DNA of 64,000 nucleotides. It comes from Slackia sp. Its GTDB lineage: Bacteria > Actinomycetota > Coriobacteriia > Coriobacteriales > Eggerthellaceae. Of the stretch, positions 36,118 to 45,382 are shown one piece after another; position 1 is the first letter of the stretch; every line of letters starts with the position of its first letter. A program made the position numbers and the translations under genes. The DNA lies in the NCBI GenBank assembly GCA_030527325.1, contig JAUNBA010000001.1, positions 62,001-126,000 on the forward strand, given 5' to 3'. Below the pieces are notes generated by a model. The model was not told the DNA's origin. It saw only the letters and a list, made by a program, of their open reading frames with translations, and did not search any database.

Positions 36118-36419
36118 TGAATCCCCTCTCTAGCAACGGCGCGCAATGCGCCGACAATGCCTAAGCGCCAGTAGTATACCCAAGAAGAACAGGGTATACG
36201 CACCACGATGCGAAGACGGAAAACCCTGGCGGAATTTACACGCCCGTCATCATGCGCGCAGTTCTGTGCGCATGCGATGCGCCGACTGCGCACACGCGCA
36301 AGCGGCGAAAACGCCCATGCTAGAATAAGCGCATAGCCGTCACGCATCGCCATGCCGCGGCCGAGCGATCCCGAAAGCGGAATCGCGATTCGTTTCCCGA
36401 CCACGATTCGAGGGCACCG
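36118..36419. promoter_or_regulatory. divergent 302-base regulatory gap with inverted repeat
   Basis: It holds the perfect inverted repeat GTATACCC / GGGTATAC (36174-36181 and 36192-36199, 10-base spacer). TATACT on the minus strand (36173-36178) overlaps one arm and suits the choline-binding protein gene. TAGAAT at 36321-36326 is a -10 candidate for the plus-strand glycosyltransferase. No gene was seen in it. Confidence 0.5.
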
Positions 36420-37514
36420 TTGAACACACCCGCACGCACCCCTGCCATTTCCGTGCTTATCCCCATCTACAACGTCGAGGCATACCTGCGCCGCTGCCTC
36501 GATTCGCTGCGCGACCAGACGTTCGGCGATTTCGAAGCGATCTGCCTCAACGACGGATCGACCGACGAATCATCGTCGATCGCCCACGCATACGCCGAAG
36601 CCGACCCGCGATTCCGCGTCGTAGACAAAGCCAACTCAGGCTACGGCGCCACCATGAACGTCGGACTCGACGCCGCGCGCGGCACTTACATCGCCGTTCT
36701 CGAATCGGATGATTTCTTCTATCCCGATGCGCTCGAAACGCTCCATCGAAAAGCGCAGGCAGACGACGCCCAAGCCGTGAAAGGAAACTTCGCATTTTAT
36801 TGGACCGCCGGCAATCGCGACGAATTGCATCGCATGATAGACGCCGATATGTGCGAAAGCGTCGTCGACACGCGCTCCGACATGCGGATATTCTTCCAAA
36901 AACCCTCGATCTGGAGCGGACTGTACCGTCGCGATTTCCTTGAATCCAACGACATACGATTCCTCGAAACGCCCGGTGCATCCTATCAGGACACCTCGTT
37001 TTCCTTCAAAGTATGGGCCGCATGCGAACGCGCCGCATTCGTCGAAAACCCGATCGTGCACTACCGTCAGGATAACGAAGCGTCCTCGGTCAATTCGAAA
37101 GGCAAAGTCTTTTGCGTATGCGATGAATTCGCGGAAATAATGCGCTGGCTCGACGCCCGCGAAGACGGCGTCTACGCCCGCGCGCTCCGTCATATGGCCC
37201 AGGTGTCCCAATACAACGCCTACCTATGGAACCTCGACAGGCTTGCCCCCGAATTCAAACGGGAATTCCTTGTGCGCATGCGCGATGAATTCCAAACCTA
37301 CGAGCATGACGGATCGCTGCATTGGGAAGACTGGTCGGCGTGGAGGGCTCTCAATATGCGCGCCATCATGAACGACCCGGAGCGATACTTGCGCGCACGC
37401 TGCGAATCGCATGGCGAATCCGCCTGTTCGAAAGCCCTTTTCGCCTTGCGTATCGGCGGACCCGGAGCGCTTATGCAGGCCCTGCGCGATCGCAAGAAAA
37501 GCAAGCAGGCGTAG
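36420..37514 (+). CDS. family 2 glycosyltransferase
   Basis: The 364-residue GT2 protein has ISVLIPIYNVE, CLNDGSTDES, KANSGYGATMNVGLDAARG and a LESDDFF metal site. It is the closest paralogue in the window to the 33173 gene. The TTG start at 36420 has a GAGGG box 6 bases upstream. The following glycosyltransferase begins 3 bases after its stop, so the two form an operon. Donor and acceptor are not evident. Confidence 0.87.
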   Translation: MNTPARTPAISVLIPIYNVEAYLRRCLDSLRDQTFGDFEAICLNDGSTDESSSIAHAYAEADPRFRVVDKANSGYGATMNVGLDAARGTYIAVLESDDFFYPDALETLHRKAQADDAQAVKGNFAFYWTAGNRDELHRMIDADMCESVVDTRSDMRIFFQKPSIWSGLYRRDFLESNDIRFLETPGASYQDTSFSFKVWAACERAAFVENPIVHYRQDNEASSVNSKGKVFCVCDEFAEIMRWLDAREDGVYARALRHMAQVSQYNAYLWNLDRLAPEFKREFLVRMRDEFQTYEHDGSLHWEDWSAWRALNMRAIMNDPERYLRARCESHGESACSKALFALRIGGPGALMQALRDRKKSKQA

Positions 37515-37517
37515 GCC

Positions 37518-38585
37518 ATGAAGATATCGATCATCGTTCCCGTATACGCTGCCGAACGCTATCTGCCTTCCGCGCTGGATTCGCTTCTCGCGCAAACCCA
37601 TACCGACATAGAAGTGATTTGCGTCGATGACGGATCGCCCGACGACTCTCCCGCCATCCTCGACCGCTACGCCGAGCGCGACGAGCGTATCTGCGTCATG
37701 CATCAAGAAAACCAAGGGGTTTCGGCGGCGCGCAATGCGGGCATCGCATGCGCCCGAGGGGATATCCTCATGTTCGTCGACGCCGACGACGCCTTAGTGC
37801 CCGAAGCGTGCGAGCGCGTCGCCGCGATCTTCGACGCCCGGCACCCCGACATCCTCACCTTCGGCATGCGATGCGATCCGCCCGATGCGGCCCCCGCAAG
37901 CCTCAGGCGCGAGCTTTCCCCCGCCGATAAGGTATACGAGGGATTCCACGCCGACCTGCTTTTCAAAGAACACGCCCGGCCCTACGCCTGCCGCAGCGCC
38001 GTGGCGCGATCATTCGTGCAACGGGAGGGCATCCGCTTCGAACCGGGCCTCGGACTGGCCGAAGACCAGGTGTTCTACTTCGCCGCCTATCCTTTTGCCG
38101 CGCGCACCGTGCTCTCGTCGGAGCGGCTCTACGTCTACCGCATGAACGACGATTCGGCTACGCATGCCGCCTTCGATCCGCGCACGGCGCTTCGTCGCAA
38201 GCTCGATGCGCATCTACGCGCCATCGAGGCCATCTGCCGCATTTGGGACGAACGTCGAATGAGGGAGTTCTGCGCGGAAGAGCTGTTGGAGTGGTGCCTC
38301 GATTTCACCATGCTCGACATCGCGCGCCTCGAAGGCTCCGCGCAACGCGACGCATATGCCCGGCTCATGCGCTGCCTCGACGGGCATTTCGGTCGCCCGA
38401 GCGAAACGTATGCGCGAAGGCGCCCCGCTCGAATCTGTCTGGCAGATATCAGGCGAGCGCTCGAAAAACCCGAGGCGGACTCGCCCGTCGTAAGCGACCT
38501 GCACAAAGCACGTTTCTTTCTCATGCGACGCGGAGCAGCATTGTGCATCGAGCGCGTGCTCATGAGAATCGGCCTCGTTAAATAG
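37518..38585 (+). CDS. family 2 glycosyltransferase
   Basis: The 355-residue GT2 protein has ISIIVPVYAAERYLP at the very N terminus, VDDGSPDDSPAI, ENQGVSAARNAG and the metal site FVDADDAL. The C-terminal part is Arg-rich and helical. It is tightly linked to the preceding glycosyltransferase and ends at a hairpin shared with the convergent glf gene. It may use UDP-galactofuranose made by Glf, but no residue proves this. Confidence 0.87.
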   Translation: MKISIIVPVYAAERYLPSALDSLLAQTHTDIEVICVDDGSPDDSPAILDRYAERDERICVMHQENQGVSAARNAGIACARGDILMFVDADDALVPEACERVAAIFDARHPDILTFGMRCDPPDAAPASLRRELSPADKVYEGFHADLLFKEHARPYACRSAVARSFVQREGIRFEPGLGLAEDQVFYFAAYPFAARTVLSSERLYVYRMNDDSATHAAFDPRTALRRKLDAHLRAIEAICRIWDERRMREFCAEELLEWCLDFTMLDIARLEGSAQRDAYARLMRCLDGHFGRPSETYARRRPARICLADIRRALEKPEADSPVVSDLHKARFFLMRRGAALCIERVLMRIGLVK

Positions 38586-38598
38586 CCGAAAAACGAAA

Positions 38599-38635
38599 AA
38601 GGCCGCCTCCCTCTGCGATGAAGGGAAGCGGCCTT
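38599..38635. terminator. bidirectional terminator before glf
   Basis: A 13-pair stem with one mismatch (38599-38611 with 38623-38635) has an A run on one side and lies between convergent genes. Confidence 0.7.
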
Positions 38636-38659
38636 GCGCGGCAAGCCTATGGCTTCGCG

Positions 38660-39781
38660 CTACAGTTCGACGCCCAATTCTTCTTTCACCAAATCGAATG
38701 CGGCGGCGATGCATTTGTCCATGTCGTAGTACTTGTATCCGCCCAAACGGCCGGCAAATACGACCGAGCCCTCCTGTTCGGCGAGCTCTTTATAACGCGC
38801 GTACAAAGCCTCGTTCTTCTCGTCGTTCAACGGGTAATACGGTTCGTCGCCCGGCTTCCAATCGGCGGGATATTCGCGCGTGACCACCGTTTTCGGCTGC
38901 GTTCCGTATTCGAAGTGTTTATGCTCGATGATACGGGTCCACGGCACATCGCGCTCGGTGTAATTCACCACGGCGACGCCCTGGTGGTTCTCCTCTTTGA
39001 GGATTTCGCTCTCGAAACGAAGGGAACGGTACTCAAGCGTGCCGAGTTTGAAATCGTAGAACGCGTCCACCGGGCCGCAGTAGATCGTGCGCTGCGCGAT
39101 ATCGGGCTGTTCTGCAACCAAGTCCTTGTATTCGACGCCCAAGCGGACCTCCACGCCTTCGAGCATGCGCTCGACCATTTTGGTGTAGCCCCCCATGGGA
39201 ATGCCTTGGAAACGATCGTTGAAGTAATTGTTGTCATACGTGAAACGGCACGGAAGGCGTTTGATGATCGACGCGGGAAGCTCCTTGCAGTCGCGTCCCC
39301 ACTGCTTTTCGGTATAGCCTTTCACCAATGCCTCGAAGATATCGCGTCCGACCAGCGAAAGCGCCTGCTCTTCGAGGTTCGAGGGCTCGTCGATGCCTTC
39401 GGCGGCGATCTGCTCTGCTATCTTCGCCTGAGCCTGAGCCGGCGTCACCACGTCATCCCACATCTTGGAGAACGTATTCATGTTGAAGGGCATGTTGTAA
39501 GTCTTGCCGTGGTACAGGGCTACCGGAGAATTGACATAGTTATTGAATTCCGCGAACTGATTCACGTAATCCCACACGTTAACCAGCGAGGTATGGAAGA
39601 TATGCGCGCCATACTCGTGCACGTTGATGCCTTCGACCTCTTTGGTGTACACATTGCCCGCAATATGATTGCGCCTATCGATGACCAGGCATTTCTTGCC
39701 CACCTTTGCGGCCTCGTGCGCAAATACGGCTCCCGTCAGGCCGGCGCCGACGATGAGATAGTCGTAACGAGAATCAGACAT
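38660..39781 (-). CDS. glf: UDP-galactopyranose mutase
   Basis: The 373-residue flavoenzyme interconverts UDP-galactopyranose and UDP-galactofuranose. Visible features are the FAD-binding DYLIVGAGLTGAVFA at 7-21, IDRRNHIAGNVYT, EYGAHIFHTS, the substrate loop PCRFTYDNNYFNDRFQGIP, and Arg/Tyr-rich C-terminal motifs. Length matches the bacterial family (about 370-390). Its place at the end of the glycan cluster predicts that the polymer contains galactofuranose, to be added by one of the neighbouring transferases. It is monocistronic on the minus strand. Confidence 0.95.
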   Translation of the reverse strand: MSDSRYDYLIVGAGLTGAVFAHEAAKVGKKCLVIDRRNHIAGNVYTKEVEGINVHEYGAHIFHTSLVNVWDYVNQFAEFNNYVNSPVALYHGKTYNMPFNMNTFSKMWDDVVTPAQAQAKIAEQIAAEGIDEPSNLEEQALSLVGRDIFEALVKGYTEKQWGRDCKELPASIIKRLPCRFTYDNNYFNDRFQGIPMGGYTKMVERMLEGVEVRLGVEYKDLVAEQPDIAQRTIYCGPVDAFYDFKLGTLEYRSLRFESEILKEENHQGVAVVNYTERDVPWTRIIEHKHFEYGTQPKTVVTREYPADWKPGDEPYYPLNDEKNEALYARYKELAEQEGSVVFAGRLGGYKYYDMDKCIAAAFDLVKEELGVEL

Positions 39782-39972
39782 GATTGCTCCATCCGTGAGT
39801 AAGGGGCCCGAAAGCCCCGGACCTTACCCGCCCATTATCGCAGATAGCCTGAGACTCACGGAGGCGCGCACGGCAACGAGCAGCGCGATTCCATAGGGGC
39901 GCCCCGCGCGCGAAAACCGACCGGCGTCCTGCCTGCACGGCGCGCATTGCTCGGCGCACGGCGCCATACGCA

Positions 39973-40005
39973 AAGAAGGCGCGGCCGCTGCGGCCGCGCC
40001 TTCTT
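39973..40005 (-). terminator. terminator of the universal stress protein gene
   Basis: A perfect 15-bp stem with a 3-base loop (39973-39987 with 39991-40005) lies 18 bases past the stop. Confidence 0.75.
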
Positions 40006-40023
40006 CATGATTGCGCCTTAAGG

Positions 40024-40503
40024 CTATTTAACCGTCAATACCGGCATGTCGGCAGCGTGCAGCACGCTGTAGCTGACGCTTCCCAGCATGCCGCGCAATG
40101 CGCCGAGACCGCGCCTGCCCATGACGATCAGATCGATATCATGCGTCTTCGCGTAATAGACGATGGCATCGGCTGCAGACGGATCGGCAACCACGTCGAC
40201 CGTCACGGCATCGCCCATGCCGGCGATATCATCCTGCAACGCGGCCGCCACCTTGTCGCGCGCCCTACCGATCGCGCGCTCGACCAGGCCCTGATATGCG
40301 CTGCGGTCGATAAGCCCCAAAGGAACGCCGTTCAAAGAACCTCCGTCGTCGAGGTCTTCGGCATCCACCATGTCCGAAGGCATCACATGCACGATAAACA
40401 CGTGCGCATCCGGCAGCGCCGCCGCCAGCTTTTCAGCGTACGCCAATGCGCGGGCCGCATGCTCCGACCCATCATAGGGAACCATGATATTCGAAAGCTT
40501 CAT
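40024..40503 (-). CDS. universal stress protein (UspA family)
   Basis: The 159-residue single Usp domain has IMVPYDGSEHAARAL at the N terminus (nucleotide-binding Asp in VPYDGS) and a C-terminal loop GRRGLGALRGMLGS. ATP-binding members have G-x2-G-x9-G-S/T; here the spacer is one residue short (eight), so ATP binding may be altered. Usp proteins modulate stress survival. The gene is monocistronic, with AAGGAG before the ATG, and lies just outside the glycan cluster. Confidence 0.9.
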   Translation of the reverse strand: MKLSNIMVPYDGSEHAARALAYAEKLAAALPDAHVFIVHVMPSDMVDAEDLDDGGSLNGVPLGLIDRSAYQGLVERAIGRARDKVAAALQDDIAGMGDAVTVDVVADPSAADAIVYYAKTHDIDLIVMGRRGLGALRGMLGSVSYSVLHAADMPVLTVK

Positions 40504-40595
40504 CGTGGACTCCTTCCGCCCGAACGGCCGTATCGGTCGGCATCATTATAAACCCCCGAAAGGCGGCCTCGACACGAAGGCGGGCGAAAGGAACC

Positions 40596-41576
40596 TTATC
40601 GCGGCATACGCGCCGTCAGCACCCGAGGCCTGCCGGCAAGGTCGTCGACGATGCGAACCTGTTCGAAACCCGCCTCAGACGCCAAAACGGCCGCATGGTC
40701 GAGATGACCCTCGTGAAGCTCGCACGCGAATCCGCCGCCAGGCTTCAAAAGCACAGCGGCCTGGCGTACCAAGCGGCGGAACACGTCCAATCCGTCATCG
40801 CCGCCGGCCAACGCCAAGCGCGGCTCGAAATCGGCCACCTCGCTCGGCAGACGGCCCATTACGTCTTCGGGAATGTACGGAGGATTCGACACCACCAGAT
40901 CATACGACCCCGCACCCGATCCCGCGAAATCGAGCGGCGCTGCAAGATCGCCCTGCAGCACCTGCACGCGGTCCTCGAGCCCCAACGCGAAAACACTATC
41001 ACGCGCAAGAGCCACGGCATCAGGGGCGATATCGACGGCCGTCACGCGGGCGTCGGGGCGCTCATACGCGATCGAACAGGCGATGCATCCCGAACCCGTG
41101 CAGATATCGGCCACCGCCGCCTCGCAACGCGCCGCCTCGTCGCACGACGAGCCGTCGGCGCGGCGGGAAAGCGCCGCCGCACGTTCCTCTTCTCCAAGGG
41201 AATCGATCGCGCAACGGCGTTTAAGCGGAGGGAGCAAAGACAGCGCCTCGCTGACCAGGACCTCGGTCTCGGGACGTGGGATAAGCACCCCGTGCGCGAC
41301 CTTCACCATGATATGGCGGAACGCGACCTCGCCGGTAATGTATTGCAGCGGCTCACCCGCTGCGCGACGACGGACATAATCGCGCAGCGTATCGCGCTCA
41401 TCCATCGAAAGCACGCGATCGAAATCGACGTAGAGGTCGACGCGACGCATACCGCATGCTTCGGACAAAAGCCATTCGGCGGACAAACGAGGATGCTCAT
41501 CGCCTTTGCGTTCTAAATACCCCGTCGTCCAATCAAGCGCCGCCTTGACATTCCACGCATCGAGCGATCCCTGCAT
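40596..41576 (-). CDS. prmC: release factor glutamine methyltransferase
   Basis: The 326-residue SAM-dependent enzyme methylates the glutamine of the GGQ motif in release factors. It has the PrmC N-terminal helical domain, the GEPLQYITG segment, the SAM site VADICTGSGCIACSIA and the catalytic NPPYIPE. An extra segment of about 25 residues, rich in Glu, Arg and Ala, sits before the SAM motif and looks like a lineage-specific loop. AGGAGGAGG precedes the ATG. It lies downstream of prfA, its substrate gene, with a hairpin between them. Confidence 0.93.
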   Translation of the reverse strand: MQGSLDAWNVKAALDWTTGYLERKGDEHPRLSAEWLLSEACGMRRVDLYVDFDRVLSMDERDTLRDYVRRRAAGEPLQYITGEVAFRHIMVKVAHGVLIPRPETEVLVSEALSLLPPLKRRCAIDSLGEEERAAALSRRADGSSCDEAARCEAAVADICTGSGCIACSIAYERPDARVTAVDIAPDAVALARDSVFALGLEDRVQVLQGDLAAPLDFAGSGAGSYDLVVSNPPYIPEDVMGRLPSEVADFEPRLALAGGDDGLDVFRRLVRQAAVLLKPGGGFACELHEGHLDHAAVLASEAGFEQVRIVDDLAGRPRVLTARMPR

Positions 41577-41677
41577 CGCCCCTCCTCCTTCCGGCATCGA
41601 ACGCGCCGACGCCGCCGAATCCGCACTCTTCTTCCTCGGCCGTCCGCGCGAATCGGACGAACGCCGCGCTTGAAACA

Positions 41678-41707
41678 CGAAGCGCTCGGATCGAGCCGAG
41701 CGCTTCG
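41678..41707 (-). terminator. hairpin between prfA and prmC
   Basis: A perfect 12-bp stem with a 6-base loop (41678-41689 with 41696-41707) lies 34 bases after the prfA stop. It would limit readthrough into prmC. Confidence 0.6.
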
Positions 41708-41740
41708 CTACGCTATAAAGGCACCGTACGAGCCGAAGCC

Positions 41741-42799
41741 CTACACCGCCTGCTCGAGCTTGCGGGCACGATCGGCGGCCTGCAAGGCGGTGATCACATC
41801 GCCCAATCCATCGCCCAAAAGCACGCCGTTGTAAGTCGAATTGAATCCGATGCGATGATCGGTCACGCGATCCTGAGGGCCATTGTACGTACGGATCTTC
41901 TCGGAACGATCGCCCGATCCGATCTGGGCGAGACGCTCGGCGCCCTCGGCGGCCTGCTGCTCGGCGAGCATCTTCTCGTACAAGCGAGCACGAAGCACCG
42001 CCATAGCCGCGATCTTGTTCTGCAGCTGCGATTTCTGATCCTGAGACTGCACGACCAGGCCGGACGGAAGGTGCGTGATGCGCACCGCGGAGTCCGTGGT
42101 GTTGACGCACTGGCCGCCGGGGCCGCCTGCACGATACACGTCGATGCGCAGATCGTTCTCGTTGATTTCGACGTCGATCTCATCGGCCTCGGGAAGGACG
42201 GCCACCGTAGCCGTGGAGGTGTGGATGCGGCCCTGGCTTTCGGTCTTGGGGACACGCTGGACGCGATGGACGCCCGACTCGAATTTCATGACCGAATAGA
42301 CCTTGTCGCCTTTGACCTTGAACTGGATTTCCTTGTATCCGCCCGCTTCGGATGCCGAAACGTCCATGGTCTCGACCTTCCAGCGATGATGCTCGCAGAA
42401 GCGCATGTACATCTTGTACAGATCGCCCGCGAAAATGGCGGCCTCGTCGCCGCCCGCCGCCGCGCGGATCTCGACGATGATGTCTTTCTCGTCGGCAGGA
42501 TCGGACGGGATGAGCATGAATTTGATATCGTCTTCCAACGGAGGAAGCTTCGATTCGGCCGCCGCGATGGTCTCCTGGGCGAATTCCTTCATGTCGGGAT
42601 CGTCCAGCATCTCTTTGGCGTCGGCGATATCGTCGCATGCCTGCACGTACTCGCGAGCCTTGGCCACGAGCGGACCCTGGTTGGCGTATTCCTTCGACAG
42701 GCGGGTGTATTCTTTCTGATCGGCCAAAACGGCAGGATCGCCCAGCTTCGCCTGCAGCTCTTCATAGCCCTTGATGATTTTTTCTAGCTTATCGCGCAT
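41741..42799 (-). CDS. prfA: peptide chain release factor 1
   Basis: The protein has about 352 residues and recognises UAA/UAG to release nascent peptides. It contains the universal GGQ (in GGPGGQCVN) that PrmC methylates and the C-terminal RTYNGPQDRVTDHRIG signature of RF1. I prefer the ATG at 42799: AAGGA lies 9 bases upstream of it but directly abuts the ATG at 42808, which would add three residues. Confidence 0.95.
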   Translation of the reverse strand: MRDKLEKIIKGYEELQAKLGDPAVLADQKEYTRLSKEYANQGPLVAKAREYVQACDDIADAKEMLDDPDMKEFAQETIAAAESKLPPLEDDIKFMLIPSDPADEKDIIVEIRAAAGGDEAAIFAGDLYKMYMRFCEHHRWKVETMDVSASEAGGYKEIQFKVKGDKVYSVMKFESGVHRVQRVPKTESQGRIHTSTATVAVLPEADEIDVEINENDLRIDVYRAGGPGGQCVNTTDSAVRITHLPSGLVVQSQDQKSQLQNKIAAMAVLRARLYEKMLAEQQAAEGAERLAQIGSGDRSEKIRTYNGPQDRVTDHRIGFNSTYNGVLLGDGLGDVITALQAADRARKLEQAV

Positions 42800-42915
42800 T
42801 TCCAACATTCCTTATTCCCAGCGGCACAACCGTGCCGCGCGCCCATGATGTTTGCGGCTTCGTATCTTACCACGCCGCACGCGCCGCCACGGGGTTTTCA
42901 TAGCAGCACAAGAAA

Positions 42916-42933
42916 GGCCCGGGGACCCGGGCC
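42916..42933 (-). terminator. terminator of serA
   Basis: A compact G+C-only hairpin (7-bp stem, 4-base loop) is followed on the minus strand by TTTCTT, 29 bases past the serA stop. Confidence 0.65.
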
Positions 42934-42961
42934 CGCGCCGACATGCCATGCGACGAAGCGA

Positions 42962-44524
42962 TTACAAACGTATGCTCCACGCGCGCACGGCGCCTACGGC
43001 ATCGGCCGCCTTGCGCATCACGGCAGAATCCACTTCGCCGTCGACGTTGAGGAAGGCGAGCGATTCATCGCAATCGGGGCGCGTTCCGACGGCCATCGTG
43101 GATATATTGACCCCTTCTTCTCCCAGGACGCCGCCGAGCCGTCCGATCTGGCCCGGCCTGTCGGCATACAGGAATACAAGCGCATGGTCGCAAGGCACGA
43201 TATCGAGGCGATATCGAAGAATGGAGACGATATGGGTTTCGTTCAGCGCCCCAGGCACCGTCGCCGATATCTCGAGGCCGTCGGCCTCCATCGAAACGAT
43301 GGAATCGTACCCGCGCGAATCGGCCGACGTCGTAGCCTCCATCTTCACGCCATGACGGCGCGCCGAAGCATCGGCATTCTCGGAAGAGACGGACGCCTGG
43401 CCGTGACGAGAAAGCACGCCGCCTAAAGCCGCCGCCGACAACGCCTGCAAATCGCCCGCGCACGGACCGGCCGCCATGATGGAAAGCGTCTTGGGGACAT
43501 CGCCTCCCAGCTGCGCCAGCATGCTGCCGCACATCTGGCAGGCGGGAATGTATTGAGCGACGGCATCGGCCAGATCATCGGCCACCATATTGACGATCGT
43601 GGGAACGACCAGGCCCTCCAGGCCGTTGGCGACATAGCGGGCTATATTGACGCCCGCACGCATCTGCGCCTCCTCGGTATTGGCGCCCAAATGGGGCGTC
43701 AATACCGCGCGATCGAACTCCGTCAGAGGCGATGCGGCGGACGGCTCGTTTTCAAGCATGTCGACGCCGCACGCATACACGCGGCCCGCCGCCATGAAAT
43801 CGGCCATGGCGGCCTCGTCTATGATGCCTCCGCGCGCGGTGTTGACAAGCACCACACCGTCTTTCATAGCGGCGAATTGCTCGGCCGCGAACATATGGAA
43901 GGTTTCGTCGGTGCGAGGCACGTGCACGGTTACGAAGTCGGCCAAAGGCAGCACGTCATCCATGGTGTCGTACAGCGTCACGCCGAGCTGGCTTGCACGC
44001 GCGACCGAACAATACGGATCGTAGCCGATGACGCGCATGCCGAATGCACGAGCCCGCTCGGCCACCAACCCGCCGATACGGCCCAATCCGAAAATAGCGA
44101 GGGTTTTCTCGAACAGCTCGTGGCCCATGAACGAATCCCGCTTCCAAAGGCCCGCATGCAGCGAATCATTCGCGGCGGGAATCTCGCGGGCGGCCGAAAG
44201 CATCAAAGCCATCGTGTGCTCGGCGGCGGATACGATATTGCTCGTCGGCACGTTGCATACGGGGATACCGTGCGCCGTGGCCGCATCGACGTCGATGTTG
44301 TCGCACGTGACGCCCGCGCGGCCGATGATTTTGCAGCGTTTCGCAGCCGCGATGACCTCGGCGGTCATCTGCGTCGCGCTGCGCACGATGAACGCATCGT
44401 AGTCGGGCGCTGCCGCCAGCAGCTCGTCGGGCGTCATATCGTATCGGGCGTCAACCTGATGGCCCTTCCCCCGAAGAAGCTCTATTCCCTCGTCGACGAT
44501 TTTATCGGTGACCAGAATCCTCAC
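42962..44524 (-). CDS. serA: D-3-phosphoglycerate dehydrogenase
   Basis: The 520-residue long-form SerA has a substrate/NAD domain (GRAGVTCDNID, nucleotide loop FGLGRIGG, catalytic Arg in NTARGG, Glu in DMLENEP and His in TPHLGANT). An intervening domain follows (about 315-450), then a C-terminal ACT domain (FLYADRPGQIGRLGGVLGEEGVN) of the kind that senses serine. It performs the first committed step of serine synthesis. The GTG start at 44524 has an AGGGGG box 7 bases upstream; a longer frame to 44677 has none. It stands alone. Confidence 0.93.
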   Translation of the reverse strand: MRILVTDKIVDEGIELLRGKGHQVDARYDMTPDELLAAAPDYDAFIVRSATQMTAEVIAAAKRCKIIGRAGVTCDNIDVDAATAHGIPVCNVPTSNIVSAAEHTMALMLSAAREIPAANDSLHAGLWKRDSFMGHELFEKTLAIFGLGRIGGLVAERARAFGMRVIGYDPYCSVARASQLGVTLYDTMDDVLPLADFVTVHVPRTDETFHMFAAEQFAAMKDGVVLVNTARGGIIDEAAMADFMAAGRVYACGVDMLENEPSAASPLTEFDRAVLTPHLGANTEEAQMRAGVNIARYVANGLEGLVVPTIVNMVADDLADAVAQYIPACQMCGSMLAQLGGDVPKTLSIMAAGPCAGDLQALSAAALGGVLSRHGQASVSSENADASARRHGVKMEATTSADSRGYDSIVSMEADGLEISATVPGALNETHIVSILRYRLDIVPCDHALVFLYADRPGQIGRLGGVLGEEGVNISTMAVGTRPDCDESLAFLNVDGEVDSAVMRKAADAVGAVRAWSIRL

Positions 44525-44683
44525 GGTGCGCCCCCTGCCTCGAACGAATGAAACGCCTGGTATCGGCGTACGGCATTCGATTATAGCGGCGTACGGCGGG
44601 CGGTCTTCGGCGCAACCGGGAGCGGCGCCAACTTCGCGGCCGACGCAAATCCCCGCTTCGCCGAGCGCCCGGCACACGCAGGC

Positions 44684-45382
44684 TTAGAACTCCTTGGAAC
44701 GATACATGGCGCACGCAAGCGCGCACGACGCCGCATACAATACAAGCACGACGAGCGCGAAAACCGCCATGGCAAGCAATCCGTGCGAATCGATCCAGGA
44801 TGCGACTCCCGCTAAAGCATGCGCTGCGGCGGGAATCCGCTCAAGCGCGAGAAACAACGCGAACACAGCGCCCGTCAACACCAACGGCACGATGCGCATG
44901 GCTTTGGTCATTCCGCAACGCAAGACGAACGGCAACGTGCAGCCGCACACGAACAGCGTGACGCACGCGCCCGATACGCCCGCAGCGACCAGCGCGCCCC
45001 CATCCGCCAGCTCATCCGAAAACGACGCGGCCATATCCGAACCGGGAACGATCATTCCGAGCGCCGCGCCAATCAGCGAAACGACAAGGTATGCGACCAC
45101 GAGCATGCCCCCCGTTCCGAGCAAGATATTCGCATAGCGGCTCTGCACCAGCATCGAACGCGACATCGGCAACGACGCGCGAAAACGGGCCCAACCGTTA
45201 ACGTCGTCGAGAGAGCAGAAGGTGAACATCAATACGAACGGCATCATCGCCCCTACTGCGGCGAGCGCGGCAGCGGGACCCATGATGACCGCGAAAACAC
45301 CCGCGATGACCGCATACAGCGCGCATGATTGCACGATATCCGACTTCGACGTGATGAATTCAGAAAGAATGGCGGCCTTCAT
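44684..45382 (-). CDS. ABC-2 type permease
   Basis: The 232-residue protein has six predicted helices and no soluble domain. The ATG at 45382 overlaps the stop of the ATPase gene (ATGA), so subunits are made together. With the YtrA-type regulator upstream it resembles YtrA-YtrBC-like exporters of Gram-positive bacteria, often induced by cell-wall antibiotics. No substrate can be assigned. Confidence 0.8.
   Translation of the reverse strand: MKAAILSEFITSKSDIVQSCALYAVIAGVFAVIMGPAAALAAVGAMMPFVLMFTFCSLDDVNGWARFRASLPMSRSMLVQSRYANILLGTGGMLVVAYLVVSLIGAALGMIVPGSDMAASFSDELADGGALVAAGVSGACVTLFVCGCTLPFVLRCGMTKAMRIVPLVLTGAVFALFLALERIPAAAHALAGVASWIDSHGLLAMAVFALVVLVLYAASCALACAMYRSKEF

Noticed and set aside
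41577..42110. N-terminal extension of PrmC by 178 residues
   Set aside because: It overlaps prfA, has atypical Arg/Ser-rich content and ignores the strong ribosome binding site at 41576.
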